Assembly: GCA_000514715.1 (NCBI GenBank)
Contig: AZWL01000004.1
Coordinates: forward strand, 62,001 to 126,000
Length of the DNA stretch: 64,000 bases
Source: Streptomyces sp. CNH099
Lineage (GTDB): Bacteria; Actinomycetota; Actinomycetes; Streptomycetales; Streptomycetaceae
Direction: 5' to 3'
Shown here: piece by piece, positions 1-7,113 of the stretch
Layout of the letters: each line of letters opens with the position of its first letter
Numbering within the stretch: position 1 is the first letter of the stretch
Made by a program: the position numbers and the translations under genes
Notes under the pieces: model-generated
Database searches by the model: none
What the model was told of the DNA's origin: nothing
The model's input: only the letters and a program-made list of their open reading frames with translations

Positions 1-210
1 GGTGCGATGCCGGACGACGGTGCCCAGGCGGCGAACGGTGACCACCAGCCCGTCGTCGACGAGCACGCCGACGGCATTGCGGACGGTCTGGCGTGCCAGA
101 CCGTACTCCGCCATCAGGTCCGTGATCTTCGGGAGCGTGCTGCCGGGCGGGAACTCGCCCGAGTCGACACGAGTGCGCAGTTGATCAGCCAACTCCCGGT
201 ATCCAGTCAC
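1..210 (-). CDS. GntR-family transcriptional regulator (3' end cut by window edge)
   Basis: The 70 visible codons from a GTG at 210 form a GntR-type winged helix: an N-terminal GYRELADQLRTRV helix, the LPKITDLMAEYGLARQTVR helix-turn-helix and a beta-wing ending at RRLGTVV. The effector-binding domain lies outside the window, so the subfamily cannot be told. It is divergent from the graspetide operon starting at 400 with 189 bp between them, which suggests that it regulates that operon or itself (inference). The start is chosen because the family's N-terminal helix begins immediately after it. Confidence 0.85.
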   Translation of the reverse strand, partial: MTGYRELADQLRTRVDSGEFPPGSTLPKITDLMAEYGLARQTVRNAVGVLVDDGLVVTVRRLGTVVRHRT

Positions 211-259
211 GCCCGCACGCCTCCCCTTCTACCTTCGCGTCTCCCCAACCTGCAATAAA

Positions 260-318
260 GCTAGCCCTGTTGACAATACCAGCCTCGATCGCCACGATTT
301 CCGCATACGGCTAGCCCT
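260..318. promoter_or_regulatory. Candidate promoter flanked by 9-bp direct repeats (GCTAGCCCT)
   Basis: GCTAGCCCT occurs at 260-268 and again at 310-318 in the GntR/graspetide intergenic region. A consensus -35 box, TTGACA (270-275), lies between them; the -10 would fall near 293-298 but is weak. This layout fits a promoter for the precursor gene with regulator half-sites on each side. The GntR protein encoded next door is the obvious candidate ligand (inference). Confidence 0.4.
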
Positions 319-399
319 AACTCAAGGTGATGCCACTACTACGACACGTGTGGTGGTGGGGTCGTGGGGCTTTCCCGACAGACAGGGAAGGATGAGCAG

Positions 400-666
400 A
401 TGGCGACTTCGCACCCGCTGGCGCCGTGGGCGATGCAGCTTGTCACCGACCGGCTTCCGGTCGCTCCGCCGTCGTACACGGCCGTGGCGCTGGACGCCCT
501 CACACAGACCGCCTGCTACACCGACGCCGCCGGTCAGGTCGTGGAGATGGGCAAGCACGGCACCAATCAGACCAAGCCGACGACATCCATGTCCGGCGGT
601 GGGGACGGGATCGACCCGCAGTCGCAGACGGCGGACGACTCGACCCCCGACTACGAGTCGGACTGA
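400..666 (+). CDS. Graspetide precursor peptide (putative ATP-grasp-modified RiPP)
   Basis: This 88-aa peptide is the likely substrate of the ATP-grasp enzyme encoded next. Residues 1-50 look like the leader, with a PLAPWAMQLVTDRLP segment, the PPSYTAVALDALTQTACYTDAAGQ stretch split by family-like positions, and VVEM. The C-terminal core (about 52-88) is rich in Thr/Ser (T55, T58, T61, T62, S63, S65) and acidic residues (D69, D72, D79, D80, D84, E86, D88), as expected for side-chain ester or amide macrocycles. It resembles the 'putative ATP-grasp target RiPP' family of Streptomyces. The start is the ATG at 400, behind AAGGA at 387-391, rather than the longer upstream frame. The next gene begins 3 bp after the stop. 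The cross-linked residues cannot be predicted from sequence alone. Confidence 0.8.
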   Translation: MATSHPLAPWAMQLVTDRLPVAPPSYTAVALDALTQTACYTDAAGQVVEMGKHGTNQTKPTTSMSGGGDGIDPQSQTADDSTPDYESD

Positions 667-669
667 CGC

Positions 670-1647
670 GTGGCCTCGACCGTCCTGGTCCTCACCTCGT
701 TGGAGGACGTCACCGCGGACCTGGTCGTCAAGGTGCTGCACGAGCGCGAGGTGCCCGTAGTCCGCACCGACCCCGCCGACCTCGGCGTCGGCCTGACGTT
801 CGGCGCCCGCATCGACGCGGCCTCGCCCGCGTGGGGCGGTCATCTGCGGACCACGAGCCGGGAGGTGAACCTCGGGGAGGTGTCGGCGGTCTACTACCGT
901 CGCCCCACCCCGTACCGCGCCCGCTACGGGCACCTGCCGCCCCAGCAGCGCGACTTCGCGACCGCCGAGGCCCGACACGGGCTCGGCGGCGTGCTGAACC
1001 ACCTGCCTCACCCGCGCTATGTGAACCACCCCGCTGCTGTCGGCCGGGCCGATTTCAAGCCCGCCCAGTTGCTTCGCTTCACCGAACTCGGCCTCCGCAT
1101 TCCGCCGACACTGATCACCAACGACGCCGAGGCGGCACGTGGGTTCGCCGCCGAACACGCACACGTCATCTACAAGCCGTTCCGCGGACTCCCGGCAGGG
1201 GAGGACGGGAACGCGGGGGCGATCTGGGCCCAGCGCGTCGATCCGGAGACGTTCGACGACTCCATCGGGGTGACCGCGCACCTGTTCCAGGCTGAGATCC
1301 CCAAGGTGGGTGACGTACGGGTCACCGTGGTCGGCCGCCGCGTGTTCGCGCAGCAGGTCGCCTCACCGGACGGTGCGCTGGACTGGCGCCGCGGCGACTG
1401 GAACGAACTGCTTCACAGCCCGATCGCCATCCCGCCGCCCATTGAGACAGCGCTCCACCACTACCTGGCGTCGTTCAGCCTGGTCTTCGGGTGCTTCGAC
1501 TTCGCCCTGACCGGAGCTGCCGACGACCCGGAGCACTGGACAGCGCTGGAGTGCAACCCGAACGGGCAGTGGGGCTGGCTCCCGGACGCAGCGGCCATCA
1601 CCGAAGCGTTCGCCGACATCCTGATGTGGAAGGAGACGGCGCGATGA
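670..1647 (+). CDS. ATP-grasp ribosomal peptide maturase (graspetide macrocyclase)
   Basis: This 325-aa ATP-grasp ligase should activate Asp/Glu side chains of the precursor by phosphorylation and join them to Ser/Thr or Lys side chains as macrolactones or macrolactams. The N-terminal preATP-grasp part (1-110) contains the family-typical VSAVYYRRPTPYR. The nucleotide lysine is in VIYKPFRG (K169). The metal-binding end is ALECNPNGQWGW (E294, N296), close to the SAV_5884-type maturases always found beside such precursors. It starts with GTG 3 bp after the precursor stop and its stop overlaps the methyltransferase start (ATGA). That tight coupling supports a single operon. The peptide substrate is inferred from context. 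Confidence 0.88.
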   Translation: MASTVLVLTSLEDVTADLVVKVLHEREVPVVRTDPADLGVGLTFGARIDAASPAWGGHLRTTSREVNLGEVSAVYYRRPTPYRARYGHLPPQQRDFATAEARHGLGGVLNHLPHPRYVNHPAAVGRADFKPAQLLRFTELGLRIPPTLITNDAEAARGFAAEHAHVIYKPFRGLPAGEDGNAGAIWAQRVDPETFDDSIGVTAHLFQAEIPKVGDVRVTVVGRRVFAQQVASPDGALDWRRGDWNELLHSPIAIPPPIETALHHYLASFSLVFGCFDFALTGAADDPEHWTALECNPNGQWGWLPDAAAITEAFADILMWKETAR

Positions 1648-2843
1648 CGCCCGCCGACCTGGAGGCCGACTCCCGCCGCTTGCGCGCGGAGATGGCAGAG
1701 ACCCTTGCCCACAACGCCGCTCTTGATGATCCAGCCTGGCGCCGGGCGGTTGAGGCGGTACCGCGGCACCAGTTCGTACCCGGCTTCTACCTTCCCGCGG
1801 ACGAACGCGACGGCCGAGGACTGACGGTGTGGGAACCGGTCACCGCCGAACTCGACCACGGTCGTTGGCTGGCCGCCGCGTACTCCGACGCCACCTTGAT
1901 CACGCAGTTCGACGGCGACGAACCCGACTGGAAGAACCCGGCCGTCCGGCACGGTGGGAACCCGACGTCATCCGCCACGCTGCCCTCGCTCGTGCTGCGC
2001 ATGTGGGCGGATGCCGACCTAACCGAGGGGCAGAGGGTGTTGGAGGTCGGCACCGGCACCGGCTACTCCACCGCGCTGGCATGCGAAAGGCTCGGCTCCT
2101 CCGCCGGCCTCACGTCGGTCGAGGTCGATCCCCATCGCCTCGCCCGCGCTGCCGACGCACTGTACGGCCTGGGCTACGCGCCCACCCTGGCAGTCGCAGA
2201 CGGACTGTACGGGTACTGGCCCGAGGCGACGTTCGAACGGGTCGTGGCCGCCTGTTCGTTCCGTGCCGTACCCCCGGCTCTGCTCGCCCAGACCCGGCCG
2301 GGCGGAAAGGTCCTGATCACCCTCACCGGCTGGCTCTACGGACACGCTCGCGTCCTTCTCACCGTCGCCGCCGACGGCACCGCCGAAGGCCGGCTGCTCC
2401 CCGGAACCGTGTCTTTCATGCCAGCCCGTACGCACGCGGCGCCCGCGTTCGGCAACCCTGCCCACTGGACCGCGGACCTCCCTCCGAAGGCCCGCATGGC
2501 AGCGCACGGCCCCGAGCGGATCAACGCCGCCACCGAGGAGGCGTTCCATCTGCGGTTCCTCGCCCAGTGCGCCCTCCCACACGCGCAGATGACCACGGTG
2601 GGGGAAGTGGTGCACCTGGTCGACGTCGTCACCGGCTCGGCCGCCACCCTCACTCCGGACGACGGCGGATGGCAGGTCCGTGAACGGGGTCCGGTCCGGC
2701 TGTGGGAGCAGATGGAACACGTCCTGGACGCATACGACACGGCAGGCAGGCCGGGCCCGGAGACCTTCTCACTGCACGTACATGAAGGCGGGCAAGTCCT
2801 CCGGCACCCGGGGATGCCCGGGATGCCCCTGCCCCTGTCCTGA
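1644..2843 (+). CDS. PCMT-like methyltransferase of the graspetide system
   Basis: This 399-aa SAM-dependent methyltransferase belongs to the protein-L-isoaspartate O-methyltransferase-like group that accompanies ATP-grasp peptide maturases. The SAM motif VLEVGTGTGYSTAL is at 132-145, preceded by the PCMT-like NPTSSATLPSLVLRM (106-120). The protein has a C-terminal extension of more than 150 residues beyond the methyltransferase fold, absent from housekeeping PCMT. In characterised relatives (for example the fuscimiditide pathway) such enzymes methylate an Asp of the cyclised peptide and lead to aspartimide; the same role here is inference. The ATG at 1644 overlaps the maturase stop. A longer upstream frame exists but would run inside the maturase gene. 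Confidence 0.85.
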   Translation: MTPADLEADSRRLRAEMAETLAHNAALDDPAWRRAVEAVPRHQFVPGFYLPADERDGRGLTVWEPVTAELDHGRWLAAAYSDATLITQFDGDEPDWKNPAVRHGGNPTSSATLPSLVLRMWADADLTEGQRVLEVGTGTGYSTALACERLGSSAGLTSVEVDPHRLARAADALYGLGYAPTLAVADGLYGYWPEATFERVVAACSFRAVPPALLAQTRPGGKVLITLTGWLYGHARVLLTVAADGTAEGRLLPGTVSFMPARTHAAPAFGNPAHWTADLPPKARMAAHGPERINAATEEAFHLRFLAQCALPHAQMTTVGEVVHLVDVVTGSAATLTPDDGGWQVRERGPVRLWEQMEHVLDAYDTAGRPGPETFSLHVHEGGQVLRHPGMPGMPLPLS

Positions 2844-2916
2844 CCGTCAGTTCGTCTACCGCACGGGCTCGTACGCGACCCGTACAACTGGCTTGTGGTG
2901 GGCTACGGGCTGGACT

Positions 2917-2939
2917 TGATCAGTGACTGAGCGTGATCA
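2917..2939. promoter_or_regulatory. Two TGATCA half-sites ahead of the XRE gene
   Basis: TGATCA occurs at 2917-2922 and 2934-2939, 17 bp apart start to start, about 50 bp upstream of the XRE start. The spacing would place the two sites on nearly the same DNA face, as in an autoregulatory operator. No biochemical evidence; the XRE protein is the guessed ligand. Confidence 0.25.
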
Positions 2940-2986
2940 TTTGTGGGGTTGGGGTTCCGGCAGTGGCACATGAGAGGTGGCCGGGC

Positions 2987-3835
2987 ATGGGGAACGCGGG
3001 CAACAGCTGGCCGTACGGGAGCGAACCGGAGGTTTCGGACTCACTGAAGACGTTCGGGGCGGTGCTGAAGGTGTTCCGGGAGGAGGCAGGGTTAACGCAG
3101 GAGCAGTTGGCAGAGCAGGCGAGGTACTCCCCGCACTCCATCTCGGCGATCGAGCAGGGACGGCGGTTTCCCCCGATGCAGCTCGTCGGGCTGGTGGAGC
3201 CGGTGTTGGGGGAGTTCGCCGCGAGGATGCTGGCCGCGGCGCGGAAGAGCCTGACGAAGAGGGTGGGGCTGGCGTCGAGGTTCCATCACTGGGCGGCGAT
3301 CGAGGCGGAAGCGCTCGCGTTGTACGCGTACGAGTGCCGGGTGATCCCCGGTCTGCTGCAGCCGGAGCCGTACATCCGCGCCGTCCAGGAGATCCGACGG
3401 CCGCCCCAGTCGGAGGAACAGATCGAGCGCCAAGTCGCCGCGCGGCTGGAGCGGCAGCGTGTCATTGAGGAGCGGCCGAACACGGCCTTCGGCTTCATCA
3501 TCGAACGTGTGCTGCTGGAGCGGCAGGTGGGCGGGAGGGAGGTGACCCGTGCCCTTCTCGACCACCTGCTGGCCCTCGGCCGACGGCGGAACGTCGAGAT
3601 CCAGGCGATGCCGGTGCGCGTGGAGAACCACGCGGGGGCAGAAGGTCCGATCTATCTTGCCGAGACCGCCGAGCACACCTGGCTGGGCTACTCCGAGGCG
3701 CAGGTGACGAGCAATCTGATCAGCCGCCCGGCGGAGGTGGGTATTCTGCACCAGCGTTACGGGACGCTGCGCTCCCAAGCCTTGTGCCACAAGGCTACGT
3801 TGGAGCTACTGGAGCAGATGCGAGGAGACCTATGA
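2987..3835 (+). CDS. XRE-family regulator with DUF5753 (Scr1-type)
   Basis: The 282-aa protein has an N-terminal XRE helix-turn-helix (FREEAGLTQEQLAEQARYS and ISAIEQGRRFPP, about 30-65), followed by the DUF5753 domain typical of actinomycete regulators of this size. Such proteins are paired with small DUF397 proteins, as here, and have been described as toxin-antitoxin-like or developmental regulators. The ATG at 2987 follows AGAGGTGG (2974-2981) and is preferred over the in-frame start at 2933. Leu36 is encoded by TTA (3092-3094), so translation may need the bldA tRNA. The stop overlaps the next start (ATGA). Confidence 0.88.
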   Translation: MGNAGNSWPYGSEPEVSDSLKTFGAVLKVFREEAGLTQEQLAEQARYSPHSISAIEQGRRFPPMQLVGLVEPVLGEFAARMLAAARKSLTKRVGLASRFHHWAAIEAEALALYAYECRVIPGLLQPEPYIRAVQEIRRPPQSEEQIERQVAARLERQRVIEERPNTAFGFIIERVLLERQVGGREVTRALLDHLLALGRRRNVEIQAMPVRVENHAGAEGPIYLAETAEHTWLGYSEAQVTSNLISRPAEVGILHQRYGTLRSQALCHKATLELLEQMRGDL

Positions 3836-4023
3836 GCAGGATCGAACCGGAGTGGTTCAAGAGCAGCTACAGCAGTGGTGACGGCGACAACTGCGTCGAG
3901 GTCGCGATCACGGCGCACGCCGTCCACGTCCGTGACACCAAAGACAGGGACGGCGGTCAGCTCACCCTGGCCCCCGCCGCCTGGGCGGACTTCGTCGCCT
4001 ACGCGCGGACCGTCGAACTCTGA
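3832..4023 (+). CDS. DUF397 protein, partner of the XRE regulator
   Basis: This 63-aa protein has the hallmark N-terminus WFKSSYSSGDGDNCVEVA, the central VHVRDTKD and the terminal AWADFVAY of DUF397. These proteins are encoded immediately downstream of DUF5753 regulators, here with a 4-bp ATGA overlap. A role as antitoxin or anti-regulator partner has been proposed for Scr2-type relatives; the biochemical activity is not known from sequence. Its 3' end faces the convergent MFS gene across a hairpin. Confidence 0.88.
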   Translation: MSRIEPEWFKSSYSSGDGDNCVEVAITAHAVHVRDTKDRDGGQLTLAPAAWADFVAYARTVEL

Positions 4024-4038
4024 CACACCCGTCGCGCG

Positions 4039-5364
4039 TCACGCCGCAGCGTCCAAGGACGCTGCGGCACGTACGGGGGAGAACGCGATCGGGACCCAGA
4101 CCGCCGCCAGGGCCAGGGCCGCGGTGGTGAGGACCCAGCGGGTGCCCACCGCCGCGCCCAGGCCCGCCGTAGCGCCGCCGAGGGCCACCGCTGCCGTGAA
4201 GAGGACGCGCATCGTGCCGTTGACGCGGCCCATCAGGTGGGGCGGTGTGACCTGGTGGCGGAAGGTCATCATCACGACGGAGTCGAAGCCGACCTTGTAC
4301 ATCACCAGCGCCCAGCCCGTCGCCGCCAGCCAGCCCGGGACCGGGGCGCCGAGGAAGGGGAAGGTGAGGGCCAGGGGGGCCACGGCCGCGCCGATGAGCA
4401 GGACCGCGCGGCCGGCGTGGAGGCGGCGGGTGAGGGGGACCGCCGTGAGGGCGCCGGCGAGGCCGCCCAGGCCGCCGGTGCCGAGGAAGAGGCCGAGTTC
4501 GGCTTCGGTCCAGTGCAGGGTCGTGAGGGTGAGTACGGGGAGCAGCGTGGTCGTCGCGGCGACGCCGACGTTGACCAGGCAGCCCGCCAGCAGCACCGCG
4601 CGCAGCACCGGTTGCCCCCAGACGAACCGGGCGCCCTCGGCGATCTCGTGCCGCAGCCGGCGCCGCGGCGGCGGCGCGGCGGACACCGCGCGCTCGGTGC
4701 ACTCGGTGTGCTCGGCGCCGCGGATGCGGGAGAGCCAGAGTGCGGACCAGGCGTAGCCCGCGGCCGTGGCCGCGAGGACGGTCGGGGCGGAGAGGAGTCC
4801 GGCGGCCCAGCCTGCCAGGGGCGGGCCGCAGACCAGTGCGGTCTGGGTGACGGTGGCCAGCCGGCCGTTGACCGCTGCGAGCCGGGCCGGGGGGACGAGG
4901 TCCTTGACGTAGCTCTGGGTGCCGAGGTCGAAGAACACGGTCGCCACGCCGACGACGAGCACCACCGCCCACAGGTGCGGCATCGTCAGCCGGCCGGCCC
5001 AGTGCGCCGCCGGTACGGTGGCCAGCGCCAGGGCCCGTACCAGGTCCGCGCGGATCATCACCGGGCGGCGGCGTACGCGGTCCAGCCAGGCGCCGACCGG
5101 CAGGCCGAGCACGACGAACGGCAGCGTCAGCGTCGTCTTGAGGACGGACGTGCCCGTCGTACCCGCGTGCAGCGTCGTCACCGCCGCCAGCGGGATCGCG
5201 ATCTGCCCGAACTGGGCGCCCCACAGGGCCACTCCCGACGCCGTCAGGTACCGGCGCCGGTCGCGCCGCCCGCTGTCGTCGACGCCCGCCGTCGCGTCTG
5301 CGCTCGTCGCCACGTCTTCGCTCGTCACCACGTCATCGCTCGTCACGGCGGACAGCTTCGGCAC
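4039..5364 (-). CDS. MFS transporter (drug-export type)
   Basis: The 441-aa membrane protein shows the pattern of about twelve hydrophobic segments of the major facilitator superfamily, with the loop 2-3 motif GLPVGAWLDRVRRRPV (motif A) and GGLGGLAGALTAVPLTRRLHAGR in the second half. The central loop is acidic and basic, as in macrolide-efflux-like MFS proteins. The first 30 residues are an unusual Asp/Thr/Ser-rich repeat (VTSDD/VTSED/ATSAD) encoded by an imperfect 18-bp tandem repeat at about 5290-5345. It is divergent from a winged-helix regulator, with a palindromic operator between them, so regulated export of a toxic compound is likely. The substrate is unknown. Confidence 0.85.
   Translation of the reverse strand: MPKLSAVTSDDVVTSEDVATSADATAGVDDSGRRDRRRYLTASGVALWGAQFGQIAIPLAAVTTLHAGTTGTSVLKTTLTLPFVVLGLPVGAWLDRVRRRPVMIRADLVRALALATVPAAHWAGRLTMPHLWAVVLVVGVATVFFDLGTQSYVKDLVPPARLAAVNGRLATVTQTALVCGPPLAGWAAGLLSAPTVLAATAAGYAWSALWLSRIRGAEHTECTERAVSAAPPPRRRLRHEIAEGARFVWGQPVLRAVLLAGCLVNVGVAATTTLLPVLTLTTLHWTEAELGLFLGTGGLGGLAGALTAVPLTRRLHAGRAVLLIGAAVAPLALTFPFLGAPVPGWLAATGWALVMYKVGFDSVVMMTFRHQVTPPHLMGRVNGTMRVLFTAAVALGGATAGLGAAVGTRWVLTTAALALAAVWVPIAFSPVRAAASLDAAA
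4043..4068. terminator. Bidirectional hairpin between DUF397 and MFS genes
   Basis: GCCGCAGCGTCC and GGACGCTGCGGC form perfect 12-bp arms separated by only AA. The hairpin lies between the convergent DUF397 and MFS genes and covers the last codons of the MFS gene. No T-tract follows on either side, as is usual in actinomycetes. Confidence 0.6.
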
Positions 5365-5384
5365 GCGGCTCCGGGGACCACAAC

Positions 5385-5406
5385 GGATTCACGCTAGAGT
5401 GAATCC
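5385..5406. promoter_or_regulatory. Palindromic operator overlapping divergent -10 boxes
   Basis: GGATTCAC (5385-5392), a 6-bp spacer and GTGAATCC (5399-5406) form a perfect inverted repeat between the divergent MFS and winged-helix genes. Its centre contains a TAnnnT -10-like box on each strand: TAGAGT (5395-5400, plus) and TAGCGT (5392-5397, minus). The plus-strand box is 9 bp from the GTG at 5410, leaving no room for a ribosome binding site, so a leaderless regulator mRNA is likely. A protein bound here would block both promoters. Confidence 0.65.
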
Positions 5407-5409
5407 ACC

Positions 5410-6420
5410 GTGCCCGGTACGACGATCGTCCTCACCCTCGGCGCCGCCGACCTCGGCCTGCTGCGCTGGGCGATCTCCCCTGCCTGGGAGTTGCTGGCGA
5501 GCATCCGCGCGCTGCACGCGCCGGCCGCGTACGGCGGCATCCACATGCCCTGGCTCACCGAGCACCGCGACGACCCGCTGCTGCGCTCCACCGGGCCGGA
5601 GGCGGTCCGCACCCGGGCGCTGACCGCCGGGCCCCGCGACCACCTGCCCGGCTTCCTCGCGCCCACCCCCGCCTCGCCGCTGGCGACCGTCGACGACGAG
5701 CTGAGGCTGGTCGCGGGCACGCGTGCGGACGTGGTGCGGCGGGATCTGCGCGGGGTGTTCCCGGACGGCGTGCCGCGGGCGCTGACGCCGATGCTGCGGG
5801 CGCCGCGGCGCGAGCTGACGGCGGCCGTACGGGACCTGCGGGCGTACTGGGAGCGGGCGCTGGCGCCCGCGTGGCCCCGGATCCGCGGGCTGCTGGAGTC
5901 CGACATCCACCACCGGGCCCGTACGCTCACGGAGCGAGGGCCCGCCGCGATGTTCGGCGGCATCCACGGCGACCTGACCTGGCAGGCGCACGCCGGCTCC
6001 GGCACCCTCAGCGTCGCGAACCGGGCGGGCCCCGCGGGACCGCGCCGGCGGGTGCTCGACGGCCGCGGGCTCGTGCTCGTACCGTCGGCGTTCGCCTGGC
6101 CGCGCGTCTGGGTGAAGACCAGCGAGCCCTGGACGCCGGTCCTCCGCTACCCGGTCCGCGGCGTCGCCGCGCTGTGGGGGGCGGAGGCCGGCGCCCGGCC
6201 GGACCTGGCCGCCGCGCTCGGCGCGACCCGGGCGCGGCTGCTGCTGCTCCTCGACACCCCCGCCACCACCGACGAGCTGTCCCGGCGCACCGGGCTCGCC
6301 GCGGGCGGGGTCTCGGTCCAGCTCCACAAGCTCACCGCCGCGGGACTGGTGCGCGGCCACCGCACCGGGCGCAGCGTGCTGTACGCGCGGACGGGCCGCG
6401 GCGACGCGCTGCTGGCGTAG
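5410..6420 (+). CDS. ArsR-like winged-helix regulator (DUF5937-type N-terminus)
   Basis: The 336-aa protein carries a C-terminal ArsR/SmtB-like winged helix (about 255-330: LLLLLDTPATTDELSRRTG, AAGGVSVQLHKLTAAGLVRGHRTGRSVLY) behind a long N-terminal domain of the type seen in actinobacterial wHTH regulators (LGLLRWAISPAWELLASIRAL; LRDLRAYWERALAPAWPRIRG). No metal-binding cysteine motif is visible, so an organic ligand is more likely than a metal. GTG at 5410 is the only good start. It lies 3 bp after the palindromic operator, and the gene is divergent from the MFS exporter it probably represses. Confidence 0.75.
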   Translation: MPGTTIVLTLGAADLGLLRWAISPAWELLASIRALHAPAAYGGIHMPWLTEHRDDPLLRSTGPEAVRTRALTAGPRDHLPGFLAPTPASPLATVDDELRLVAGTRADVVRRDLRGVFPDGVPRALTPMLRAPRRELTAAVRDLRAYWERALAPAWPRIRGLLESDIHHRARTLTERGPAAMFGGIHGDLTWQAHAGSGTLSVANRAGPAGPRRRVLDGRGLVLVPSAFAWPRVWVKTSEPWTPVLRYPVRGVAALWGAEAGARPDLAAALGATRARLLLLLDTPATTDELSRRTGLAAGGVSVQLHKLTAAGLVRGHRTGRSVLYARTGRGDALLA

Positions 6421-6439
6421 CAGGGGTGTGACGAGCGTG

Positions 6440-7012
6440 TCAGCGGACCACGTCGAAGACGTTCTTCTGCAGGCCGTTGGGGTACACCTCGTGCTCGACC
6501 AGCTTCAGCTTCTGGGTGTCCTTGGAGGTGTCGCTGAACAGCCGCTTGCCGGCGCCCAGCAGCAGCGGGAAGACCAGCAGGTGGTAGCGGTCGATCAGGC
6601 CGGCGTCGGAGAGGCTGTGGTTCAGGTCGGCGCTGCCGTGCACGATGATCGGGTCGCCGTCGGTCTCCTTCAGCGCGGCGACGTCGTCCATCGAGCGCAG
6701 GATGGTGATGTCGCCCCAGTCGTCGACGAGGTCGTCCTCGGCGAGGGTGGTGGAGACGACGTACTTCGGCATGACCTTGTACCTGGCGAACTCCTCCATG
6801 CCCGGCCACACGGGGCTGAAGGCCTCGTAGCTGACCCGGCCCATCATCAGCGCGCCGGCCTCCTCCTGCTCCCGGCCCTTGATCTCGTACGCCTCGGGGA
6901 GGAAGTCGACCTCCTTGAAGGTCCAGCCGGAGTTGCGGTAGCCGGGCTCGCCGCCCGGGGCCTCCACGACGCCGTCGAGGGAGACGAAGGCGGTGCTGAT
7001 CAGAGTACGCAT
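6440..7012 (-). CDS. RibD C-terminal / dihydrofolate-reductase-like family protein
   Basis: The 190-aa protein has the fold signatures of the small DHFR-like reductases: MRTLISTAFVSLDGVVEAPGG at the N-terminus, GALMMGRVSYEAFSPVWP, PKYVVSTTL, DPIIVHGSADLNHSL and HLLVFPLLLGAGKRLF. These proteins bind NADPH but are rarely true DHFRs, and the substrate is unknown. The ATG at 7012 is preceded by GGAGA. It is convergent with the winged-helix gene and downstream on the same strand of the release-factor-like gene, separated by about 100 bp, so it probably has its own promoter. Confidence 0.85.
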   Translation of the reverse strand: MRTLISTAFVSLDGVVEAPGGEPGYRNSGWTFKEVDFLPEAYEIKGREQEEAGALMMGRVSYEAFSPVWPGMEEFARYKVMPKYVVSTTLAEDDLVDDWGDITILRSMDDVAALKETDGDPIIVHGSADLNHSLSDAGLIDRYHLLVFPLLLGAGKRLFSDTSKDTQKLKLVEHEVYPNGLQKNVFDVVR

Positions 7013-7026
7013 GGTGGAAATCTCCT

Positions 7027-7040
7027 GATACGTCGGTATC
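7027..7040. promoter_or_regulatory. Short inverted repeat upstream of the DHFR-like gene
   Basis: GATAC-GTCG-GTATC is a small perfect inverted repeat directly upstream of the ribosome binding site of the gene starting at 7012. It could be an operator or a 5'-UTR hairpin. Short arms make chance occurrence possible. Confidence 0.25.
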
Positions 7041-7113
7041 CGGCGGGTGTGCCCCGCCGTGTGCGGTCATCCTGTACGACGGCGCGGCGCACCGGAAGTC
7101 ATCGCTCGGCGGC

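Noticed and set aside
1491..1643. Upstream extension of the PCMT-like methyltransferase
   Set aside because: It overlaps the ATP-grasp gene by over 150 bp; the ATG at 1644 with ATGA overlap is the natural start.
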